NCBI RefSeq assembly: GCF_022761125.1
Contig: NZ_JAKWJR010000003.1
Coordinates: 124,001-188,000, forward strand
Source: Nocardioides sp. SR21
Lineage (GTDB): Bacteria > Actinomycetota > Actinomycetes > Propionibacteriales > Nocardioidaceae
Length of the DNA stretch: 64,000 nucleotides
Direction of reading: 5' to 3'
Part shown: piece after piece, positions 57,344 through 64,000 of the stretch
Layout: each line of letters opens with the position of its first letter
Position numbering within the stretch: the first letter of the stretch is position 1
Notes under the pieces: generated by a model
The model's database searches: none
What the model was told of the DNA's origin: nothing
Seen by the model: the letters and a program-made list of their open reading frames with translations, nothing else
Program-made: the position numbers and the translations under genes

Positions 57344-59969
57344 TCGCGAGGCTCGAGCCGTGCCGTGACTTGCTGACCGCGAGCTGGGTGGGGATCCGGT
57401 CGCGCATCTCCGCGACGTGGCTGACCACGCCGACCACCCGGCCGCCGTCGCGCAGCGAGTCGAGGGTGTCCATCACGTCGTCGAGCGTGTCGGCGTCGAG
57501 GCTGCCGAAGCCCTCGTCGACGAACAGCGTGTCGAGGTCGGCGCCCCCGGCCTCCTGGGTGACGACGTCGGCGAGGCCGAGCGCGAGGGCGAGCGAGACC
57601 ACGAACGTCTCGCCGCCGGACAGGGTGGCCGGGTCGCGGGCCTCGCCCGACCAGTCGTCGCGGACCAGCAGGCTGAGCCCGCCGCGGGTCTCGCCTGCGC
57701 CTCGGCGGCCGGTGTGCTCGAGGGAGTAGCGCTGGTCGCTCATCCCGCAGAGCCGGGCGTTCGCGGCCGCGACCACCTGGGTGAGCCGGTAGGCGAGGAC
57801 GTACGCCGAGAGCCGCATCTGCAGGGGGTTGTCCGCTGACTTGCCCTCGACGAAGCTCGACAGGCTCGTGACCAGCGCGAGCTCCTCGCGCAGCGGTGCC
57901 CCGTCGGCCAGCGCCTGCTCGAGCTCGGCGACGAGCGAGGCGAGGCGCTCGGAGAGCGTCCGCCAGCGGGCCTCGTCGGCCCGCGCCGCCCCGAGCGTGT
58001 CGAGGGCTGCCGCGTGGGCGTCGCCGAGCGCCACCAGGTCGGGGAGCACGGCGGCCGCGACCTCGTCGGCGCCCGGCTCGGTCAGCACGGCGGTGACCGC
58101 GGCGAGCCGGCGGTCGTGCTCGGCGACCCGGCGGGCGAGCTGGTCGTACTGGCGCTGGTCGAGCGCCGCCTCCAGTGCCTCGTCGTCGGAGCCGAAGCCC
58201 GCCTCGAGGGTGGCGCTGCTGAGTGCCGCCTCGGCCTCGGTGACGGCGGCCCGCGTGGCCGCCAGCCGGTCGAGTGCGCCGAGCGCGGCGCGGGAGTCCC
58301 GCTCGGCCGCCTGGCAGGCGGCGAGCCGCGTCTCGTCGTACTCCGCGAGCTCGAGCGTGAGCGCGGCGGCCTCGGTCGTGAGGGCGTCCAGCGTCGCGGC
58401 CACGGCGCCGGCCTCGGTGGCGATCTCGGCCGGCACGACGTCGATCCGCTCCCGCGCGGCCTCGAGCGCGCCGGTCAGGACCCGAACGTCGTCCTTGTGG
58501 GCGAACTCCGCGACCGCGGCGTCGTCGGCGGACTTCTGCGCGGCCTTCTCGGCCGTCTCGTCGGGAGCGTCGTGGGACGCGACCGCCTTGTGCGGATGCT
58601 CGCAGGAGCCGCAGACGGGGCACGAGCCGCCGACCACGAGACCGGCCGCGATCTCGGCCGCCATGCCGTTGACGCGCTGCTCCCGCAGCCCGATCGCGTG
58701 CTCGCGCCGGTCGAGGGTCTGCCGGCGCGCCGCGGCGTACGCCGCCTCCGCCTCGGCCAGCTGGGCGCTCAGCGAGACCACGGCCGCGCGGGTCTCGGCG
58801 CGGGCGCGCTCACCGGCGTCGGTGAGCTCGACCGCCCGGCGCTCGAGGCGGGAGACCTCGGACCGGACCGTGCGGAGGCGCTGCGCGCGCGGCTGGAGGG
58901 CGCGGATCCGGGCGGCCTCGTCGACGGCGGCGGCCAGGGCCAGGTCGAGCGCCTCGCGGTCGGTGGCGGTGACGGCGGAGCGGGCCGCACTGTGGGTCCG
59001 CCGGGCCGTGACGGCGACGCGGTGGAGCGGGACGACCCCGGCAGCCCGTCGGGCGGCGGCGAGGCGCGCGCGGGCGGCGTCGTGCTCGGCCGACTCGCCG
59101 ACCAGGCGGGTGTGCTCAGCGCGAGCGGAGTCGAGGCGGGCGCGCTGCTCGGTCAGGGCCCGGGCCGCCTCGACGCAGGCGCGTGTCGCCGCCTCGGCCT
59201 CCGCGGCACCGGAGGCAACGGTGGCCGTCTCCGCGGCCCGGGTCGTGGCGTGGTCGCGCAGGCCCTGGGCCCAGCCGGCGAGGTCGTGCTCGGGCGGGGC
59301 GGTGGCGGTCGCCTCGCTGACCCGGCTGACCAGGTCGGCGACCACGGTGTCGGCGGCCTCGGACCGGCGGCGCAGCGCGAGCCGGTGGTCGCGCAGCCAC
59401 TTCTCGACGTCCTCGAAGCGGCCGGTGCGGAAGAGCTGCTGGAGCAGCTGGTGCCGCTCCTCGGAGCGGGCCCGGAGGAACGCCTGGAACCGGCCCTGCG
59501 GGAGCATCGCGACCTGGGTGAACTGGCCGACGTTCATGCCGAGCAACCGGGTCACGAGGTGTCCGGTCTCGTCGAGGCGCGTGGAGTGGGTGAGCCACTC
59601 GCCGTCGGTGCGCTCGGCGATGGAGACGGAGGCCTGCTCCGTCGTCGTGCCGGTGCCGCGCTTCTTCGGTCGCTCCCAGGCGGGGGAGCGGACGATGCGG
59701 AAGCGGCGTCCCGACAGCGTGGCCTCCAGCGTCACCCGCGGCCGGGCGTCGGGTGCGGCCTGGTCGGAGCGGAGCCGCCGCGCGGAGCCGCGGTCACCGG
59801 GCACGTCGCCGTACAGCGCGAAGCAGACGGCGTCGAGCACGCTGGTCTTGCCGGCGCCGGTGGGGCCGGTGAGCAGGAACAGCCCCGCGTCGGAGAGCTG
59901 GTCGAAGTCGACCGTGACGGTCTCGGCGAAGGGGCCGAACGCGGTGACCTCGAGGGAGTGCAGCCTCAT
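57333..59969 (-). CDS. sbcC: SbcC-type exonuclease ATPase subunit
   Basis: An 878-residue SMC-like ATPase. Walker A is GPTGAGKTSVLDA near residue 38, the zinc-hook CPVC is in GGSCPVCGSCEHP near residue 455, and the C-terminal signature TLSGGETFVVSLALALGL and VDEGFGSLD form the ABC signature and Walker B. Long coiled coils flank the hook. With SbcD it cleaves hairpins and DNA ends. The ATG overlaps the sbcD stop as ATGA. The length is at the shorter end for the family. Confidence 0.92.
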   Translation of the reverse strand: MRLHSLEVTAFGPFAETVTVDFDQLSDAGLFLLTGPTGAGKTSVLDAVCFALYGDVPGDRGSARRLRSDQAAPDARPRVTLEATLSGRRFRIVRSPAWERPKKRGTGTTTEQASVSIAERTDGEWLTHSTRLDETGHLVTRLLGMNVGQFTQVAMLPQGRFQAFLRARSEERHQLLQQLFRTGRFEDVEKWLRDHRLALRRRSEAADTVVADLVSRVSEATATAPPEHDLAGWAQGLRDHATTRAAETATVASGAAEAEAATRACVEAARALTEQRARLDSARAEHTRLVGESAEHDAARARLAAARRAAGVVPLHRVAVTARRTHSAARSAVTATDREALDLALAAAVDEAARIRALQPRAQRLRTVRSEVSRLERRAVELTDAGERARAETRAAVVSLSAQLAEAEAAYAAARRQTLDRREHAIGLREQRVNGMAAEIAAGLVVGGSCPVCGSCEHPHKAVASHDAPDETAEKAAQKSADDAAVAEFAHKDDVRVLTGALEAARERIDVVPAEIATEAGAVAATLDALTTEAAALTLELAEYDETRLAACQAAERDSRAALGALDRLAATRAAVTEAEAALSSATLEAGFGSDDEALEAALDQRQYDQLARRVAEHDRRLAAVTAVLTEPGADEVAAAVLPDLVALGDAHAAALDTLGAARADEARWRTLSERLASLVAELEQALADGAPLREELALVTSLSSFVEGKSADNPLQMRLSAYVLAYRLTQVVAAANARLCGMSDQRYSLEHTGRRGAGETRGGLSLLVRDDWSGEARDPATLSGGETFVVSLALALGLADVVTQEAGGADLDTLFVDEGFGSLDADTLDDVMDTLDSLRDGGRVVGVVSHVAEMRDRIPTQLAVSKSRHGSSLAISR

Positions 59970-61129
59970 CCGGCGGCCCCGGAGACGAGCACGTCGAAGT
60001 CGGGGTCCTCGCAGCAGGCGTCGACCGCCGTCTGCAGGAGCGCCGACTCGGCCTTCGTGGCCGGGGTGCCGCGCAGGTCGGCCACGAAGTCGAGCGCGAT
60101 CGCGTGGTCGGATCGGCCCTGGGTGCGCGCCACCGGGACCCGGAGCCGGTCGCCGCCGGTGGGCTCGAACGCGATCACGAGCGTGTGGGGGAAGCGGTCG
60201 CGGAGCCGGTCCATCGCCTGCAGCGGGCGGGTGCTGTCGGTGAGGGTCGCGTGGACCCAGGCGTCCTCGTGCTCGGTGATCGTGAGGTCGTGAAGCAGGT
60301 CGTCGAGGCTGCCGCGGATGCGCGCGAGCCGCCTCGGGACGGGGGCCTCGATGAACTCGGCGGCGGTGACGCCGTCGCGGCCGAGGTCGACCAGCCAGGA
60401 GCCCTTGCGGTGGTTGGCCTCGGAGAAGGAGTAGGCGAGCGGCGAGCCGGAGTAGCGCACCGTGTCGGTGAGGGTGTGCCGCCCGTGCAGGTGGCCGAGC
60501 GCGGTGTAGTCGACGCCGTCGAAGACGCTCGTCGGGACCAGGCTGACGCCGCCCACGCTGATGTCGCGCTCGGAGTCGCTCGGCTGGGCGCCCGCGACGA
60601 AGGCGTGGGCCAGGACGACGGACCGGGCGTTGCGCCCGGCCTTGTCGGCGTTGATGCGCCGCATCGCCTCGGTCAGCGCGGCCTCGTGGGAGCGTCCGGC
60701 CAGCCCCCACGGCTCGCGGACCGAGTCGGGGTCGAGGTAAGGGATGCCGTAGACGGCGACCTGGCCGTGCTCGTCGTCCAGGAGGACCGGGGCGCCGACC
60801 CCGCCGGCGTCGGTGCGGATGAACACCCCGGCGGCGTCGATCAGCCGCGAGCTGAACCCGAGCCGCTGGGCGGAGTCGTGGTTGCCGCTGGTGAGCACCA
60901 CCTGCGCCCGGCTCGCTGCGAGCCGCGCGAGGGTCTCGTCGGCGAGGCGCACCGCGTCGACGTGGGGGAGGGCGCGGTCGTAGATGTCGCCCGCGACGAC
61001 CACCAGGTCGACCCGCTCGCTCTCCACGACCGCCACGAGGTGGTCGACGTACGCAGCCTGGTGCCCGAGCATGCCCTCCCGGTGGAAGGACCGCCCGAGG
61101 TGCCAGTCAGACGTGTGGAGGATGCGCAC
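59966..61129 (-). CDS. sbcD: SbcD-type exonuclease subunit
   Basis: A 387-residue metallophosphatase. MRILHTSDWHLGRSF, VVAGDIYDRA, LTSGNHDSAQRL and GHLHGRHT carry the Mn-binding Asp, His and Asn residues of the SbcD/Mre11 nuclease. It starts with GTG behind a leaderless -10. It forms the nuclease core with SbcC. Confidence 0.92.
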   Translation of the reverse strand: MRILHTSDWHLGRSFHREGMLGHQAAYVDHLVAVVESERVDLVVVAGDIYDRALPHVDAVRLADETLARLAASRAQVVLTSGNHDSAQRLGFSSRLIDAAGVFIRTDAGGVGAPVLLDDEHGQVAVYGIPYLDPDSVREPWGLAGRSHEAALTEAMRRINADKAGRNARSVVLAHAFVAGAQPSDSERDISVGGVSLVPTSVFDGVDYTALGHLHGRHTLTDTVRYSGSPLAYSFSEANHRKGSWLVDLGRDGVTAAEFIEAPVPRRLARIRGSLDDLLHDLTITEHEDAWVHATLTDSTRPLQAMDRLRDRFPHTLVIAFEPTGGDRLRVPVARTQGRSDHAIALDFVADLRGTPATKAESALLQTAVDACCEDPDFDVLVSGAAG

Positions 61130-61135
61130 ACCGCC

Positions 61136-61141
61136 ACGCTA
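61136..61141 (-). promoter_or_regulatory. -10 element TAGCGT of sbcD-sbcC
   Basis: On the minus strand TAGCGT is followed by GGCGGT (6 nt) and the GTG at 61129. No ribosome site is present, so leaderless initiation is inferred. Confidence 0.45.
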
Positions 61142-61179
61142 GGAGCGAGCACCGACAGTACGGCGCTCACACGCCGGGA

Positions 61180-62007
61180 TCAGGTGTAACGAACACAACG
61201 CTCGGGCGAGGCGAACCCGTAGAGCACCAGCCCGGCGTCGGCCGCCAGCCGCACCGACAGCGACGTGGGAGCACCGACGGCGACGAGCGAGCCGATGCCG
61301 GCCGCGACCGCCTTCTGCACCAGCTCGAAGCCGGCGCGGCCCGACACGACGAGGCACGCCTCGGCGGGCGAGGCGCCGGTGAGCACGCGGGAGCCCGTGA
61401 CCTTGTCGACCGCGTTGTGCCGTCCGACGTCCTCGCGGACGACCAGCAGCGTCCCGTCGGCGGTGGCCAGCCCGGCGGCGTGCACCCCGCCGGTCCGCTC
61501 GAACAGCGGCTGCTGCGAGCGCAGCAGCGACGGCAGGCCGCGCACGACGGCGTCCGAGGGCAGCTCGCCCGACCACGCCGAGGAGGCGGGGGCCGACAGC
61601 GCCTCGGCGATGCTGTCCTTGCCGCACACCCCGCACGCCGACGAGCCGGAGCCGCCGTGCCGGTGCCCGGGGTCGCGCAGCGGCGGACCGCTCAGCGTCA
61701 CCGTGACGACGTTGAGCTCCTGCTCCGCGGTGAGGTCCTCGTCGGTGCAGTAGGCCACGCCGTGGACGGCGGCAGGAGGCGCCAGCCCTTCGTGCACCAG
61801 CCATCCGGCCGCGAGCTCGAAGTCGTGGCCGGGCGTCCGCATCGTCACCCACACCCGCCGCGCGGGCGCACCGGGCCAGGTCAGCCGGACCTCCAGCGGC
61901 TCCTCGGTCGCCAGCCGGTCCTCAGGACGGCGCTCCGACGACGGCGTGATCTCGTGCACCCGCGCCCGGACGGTGGGTCCGGGACGTCGGGCACGGTCGG
62001 GACTCAC
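61180..62007 (-). CDS. fdhD: FdhD sulfurtransferase for formate dehydrogenase
   Basis: A 275-residue protein. The sulfur-transfer cysteines are in SSACGVCGKDSI near residue 118. RTPGHDFELAAGWLVHEGL and REDVGRHNAVDKVTGSR near residue 188 are diagnostic. FdhD transfers sulfur to the bis-MGD cofactor of formate dehydrogenase. GTG at 62007 overlaps the pepN stop as GTGA. No formate dehydrogenase subunit or molybdenum cofactor gene is adjacent in the window. Confidence 0.88.
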   Translation of the reverse strand: MSPDRARRPGPTVRARVHEITPSSERRPEDRLATEEPLEVRLTWPGAPARRVWVTMRTPGHDFELAAGWLVHEGLAPPAAVHGVAYCTDEDLTAEQELNVVTVTLSGPPLRDPGHRHGGSGSSACGVCGKDSIAEALSAPASSAWSGELPSDAVVRGLPSLLRSQQPLFERTGGVHAAGLATADGTLLVVREDVGRHNAVDKVTGSRVLTGASPAEACLVVSGRAGFELVQKAVAAGIGSLVAVGAPTSLSVRLAADAGLVLYGFASPERCVRYT

Positions 62008-64000
62008 GAGTGCGGGAACGCCTTGCGTACGGCGAGCTTGCGGGCCAGCTCGTCGGCCCGGTCGACCAGGCGTCGGCGTACCGAGAGGTCCAGCGTCTGG
62101 TCGGCGGCAGCCGCGCGGGCGCGCTCGAGCAGGTCCTCGGAGAGGACGTTGCCCGGGAAGTAGAACTCCGCGGCGTCGGCCAGCACCCATCCGCTGCGCA
62201 CCCTGACGGTCTCGGGAAGGTCGGTGAAGTACCTGTCGACGTACGGCGCCGTGATCGCCTCCTGCCCCCCGCGCCACATGCCCGAGGCCGCGGCCTCGAG
62301 CTCGTAGTTGGGGACGTCGACCTCGCCGGTGAACCGCGCCCACGCCCAGGCCTTCGCCTCGGCGTCGGGCAGCGACGCGACGGCGAGCGTGTGCTCGACG
62401 CGCGAGCGGGCGGTCGGCTCGGCGTCGAGCGCGCGCTGCAGCTCGTCGCGGTCGGCAGCGCCGATCGCGGCCAGCCGGACGAGCACCTTCCAGCGCAGGT
62501 CGAGGTCCATGTCGATGCCGACCGGGGGCACGGCGAGCCAGCCGCGCAGGATCGCCTCGTCGTCGGCCGAGCGGATCGCCGCTCGCAGCGCGGCGAGCTG
62601 GCGCTCGGAGCCCGGCGTGGCCGCGACCATCGCCTCGAGCGCTGCCTCGTGGACCCGCGCGGCAGCGCCCGTCGGGGCGAGCGGCACCACCCAGGAGAAG
62701 ACCCAGGTCCAGGTCCGGCGCAGCGTGTCCTCCGGGTCCTCGACGGGCGGGCTGGCGACCACCAGGTCGAGCACGTCCGCCGGGTCGATGGCCGCGTTGT
62801 GCAGGGCGCTGCGGACGTTGTTCCAGACCCCGGCGCGCAGGTGGCCGTCCTTGACGTCGGCCAGCAGCGGCACCAGGGAGCGGACGGTGGCCGGGTCGGC
62901 CTGGGCGACCGCCCAGGTCTCGTCGTACGCGTCGATGACCACCGGCGCGCCCTCGGGCACCACGAACGGGGTCTCCGGCCCGGTGACCTCGACCGTCCGG
63001 TCCTCCCAGGCCCCGTCGACCGCGACCGCGGCGCGGAACGTGTGGGTGCGCTCGGCCGGGTGCTCCGCCGGAGGAGTACGCCGGATGACGCCCGCGGCAC
63101 GGTCCAGCACCAGCGCGTCGGGACCGGCGGTGCGCAGCCAGTTCGACGTGAACGACGACAGGTCGCCGGCGCCGGCCCGCTCCCAGCTCTCGAACAGGTC
63201 GTGCATGGTCGCGTTGCCGAAGCGGTGCCGCGTGAAGTGGTCGATGGCGCCCGCGAAGAACACGTCGTCGCCGAGCGTCGCGTTGAGCTGCTTGAGGACC
63301 GCGGAGCCCTTGGAGTACGAGATGCCGTCGAAGTCCTGCAGCGCGGCCGACGCGTCGAACGCGCCGTTGCCCGCGACCGGGTGCGTGCTCGGGCGCTGGT
63401 CGGCGACCAGGCCCCACTGGCGCCGGGCGTAGGCCATGTCGGACCAGACGTCGGCGTACTGCGTGACGTCGGCGGTGACGCGGTTGCCCATGTACTCCGC
63501 GAACGACTCGTTGAGCCACAGGTCGTCCCACCACTTCGGCGTGACGATGTTGCCGAACCACTGGTGGGCCATCTCGTGCGCCAGCGTGGTCGCCCGGGCG
63601 ATCCGCATGCCGCGGGTGACGCGCGAGGAGAAGATCAGCGGGTCGCGGAAGGTCACGCAGCCCGGGTTCTCCATCGCCCCGGCGTTGAACTCCGGCACGA
63701 ACGCCTGGTGGTAGTCGCCGAACGGGTAGCGGATCCCGAACAGCCGGTGGAACTCGTCGAAGCACTGCTTGGTCATCGTGAACAGCTCGTCGGCGTCCGC
63801 GTCGAGGTCCTTCGCGACGCTGGCCCGCGCGGACAGCCCGAGCGGGATGCCGTCGTGCTCGTCGCGGATCAGGTGGTACGGCCCGGCGACCAGCGTCACG
63901 AAGTACGTCGACAGCGGCTGGGTGCGCTCGAACTCCCACACCCCCTTCTCGGGGTTGGACCCGGGCGCGTTCCCGATCACCACCCAGTCCTCGGGAGCGC
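62004..64000 (-). CDS. pepN: M1-family aminopeptidase N, 5' end beyond the window
   Basis: At least 664 residues of an M1 metallopeptidase are present. GAMENPG, the zinc motif LAHEMAHQWFGN, and NESFAEYMG provide the exopeptidase motif and the third zinc ligand. The ERAP1-like C-terminal domain is present to its end (AFPHS). The frame stays open through 64000, reading APEDWVVIGNAPG, so roughly the first 150-200 residues are missing. It removes N-terminal residues from peptides in the cytosol. fdhD is coupled downstream. Confidence 0.9.
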   Translation of the reverse strand, partial: APEDWVVIGNAPGSNPEKGVWEFERTQPLSTYFVTLVAGPYHLIRDEHDGIPLGLSARASVAKDLDADADELFTMTKQCFDEFHRLFGIRYPFGDYHQAFVPEFNAGAMENPGCVTFRDPLIFSSRVTRGMRIARATTLAHEMAHQWFGNIVTPKWWDDLWLNESFAEYMGNRVTADVTQYADVWSDMAYARRQWGLVADQRPSTHPVAGNGAFDASAALQDFDGISYSKGSAVLKQLNATLGDDVFFAGAIDHFTRHRFGNATMHDLFESWERAGAGDLSSFTSNWLRTAGPDALVLDRAAGVIRRTPPAEHPAERTHTFRAAVAVDGAWEDRTVEVTGPETPFVVPEGAPVVIDAYDETWAVAQADPATVRSLVPLLADVKDGHLRAGVWNNVRSALHNAAIDPADVLDLVVASPPVEDPEDTLRRTWTWVFSWVVPLAPTGAAARVHEAALEAMVAATPGSERQLAALRAAIRSADDEAILRGWLAVPPVGIDMDLDLRWKVLVRLAAIGAADRDELQRALDAEPTARSRVEHTLAVASLPDAEAKAWAWARFTGEVDVPNYELEAAASGMWRGGQEAITAPYVDRYFTDLPETVRVRSGWVLADAAEFYFPGNVLSEDLLERARAAAADQTLDLSVRRRLVDRADELARKLAVRKAFPHS

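Overview
The window looks like a chromosomal segment of a high-GC actinobacterium, most likely Nocardioidaceae (Nocardioides or Aeromicrobium-like). Supporting signs are the GC-rich codon use, frequent GTG/TTG starts and 4-bp gene overlaps, many leaderless-type promoters (TAnnnT 6-7 nt before the start codon), gene order matching the Mycobacterium tuberculosis Rv1822-Rv1832 core block, and a dispersed repeat whose reverse reading encodes a PVVELVETP-like peptide. No tRNA, rRNA, CRISPR array or insertion sequence was seen, and no gene-free gap exceeds 300 bp.

Region 1 (1-36.8 kb) is a mosaic of sterol (cholesterol) catabolism islands and unrelated genes. The ring C/D module echA20-ipdA-ipdB-ipdC (3528-4283 down to 792) diverges from two SDR dehydrogenases around a KstR2-type operator. 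A fadA5/cyp125 divergent pair (8254-10765), an ltp3-ltp4-DUF35 operon divergent from an LLM oxidoreductase (15349-19671), fadD8 (21173), and echA19/fadD19 (31741-34240) each carry a KstR-type palindrome built on AAC-NN-GTT. A sixth such site precedes a DapB-like dehydrogenase of unknown function (36713). Between the islands lie a secreted GH31 glycosidase, methionine aminopeptidase, a second-copy-style clpP pair with a ClgR/PopR-type regulator, small housekeeping genes, and a complete xylo-oligosaccharide-type operon (ABC transporter, LacI regulator, GH3 glycosidase, CE7 esterase; 24319-31733).

Region 2 (36.9-64 kb) is mostly core genome. It holds a Tat-exported DUF1800/DUF1501 pair and two CNNM/CorC-type membrane proteins behind a structured leader. 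The conserved block follows: CDP-alcohol phosphatidyltransferase, DUF881, Sbp, DUF881, gcvH, garA (with an added zinc ribbon), MerR, DUF151, MerR, and a glycine riboswitch with gcvP. After it come a serine hydrolase, secreted proteins, tldD/tldE, a flavin-binding stress protein, sbcC/sbcD, fdhD and a truncated pepN.

The most interesting signals are these. (a) KstR/KstR2 operators fused to leaderless -10 elements at most of the sterol promoters. (b) A shared 19-bp CCTCAA-N7-TTGAGG dyad upstream of both garA and the second MerR gene. (c) A hairpin that buries the Shine-Dalgarno of the first CNNM gene and has a competing upstream arm. (d) A copy of the dispersed repeat lying in frame inside gcvP. 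(e) A thiolase-fold pair without nucleophilic cysteines next to a double DUF35 protein. All names rest on reading the translations; no database search was run.
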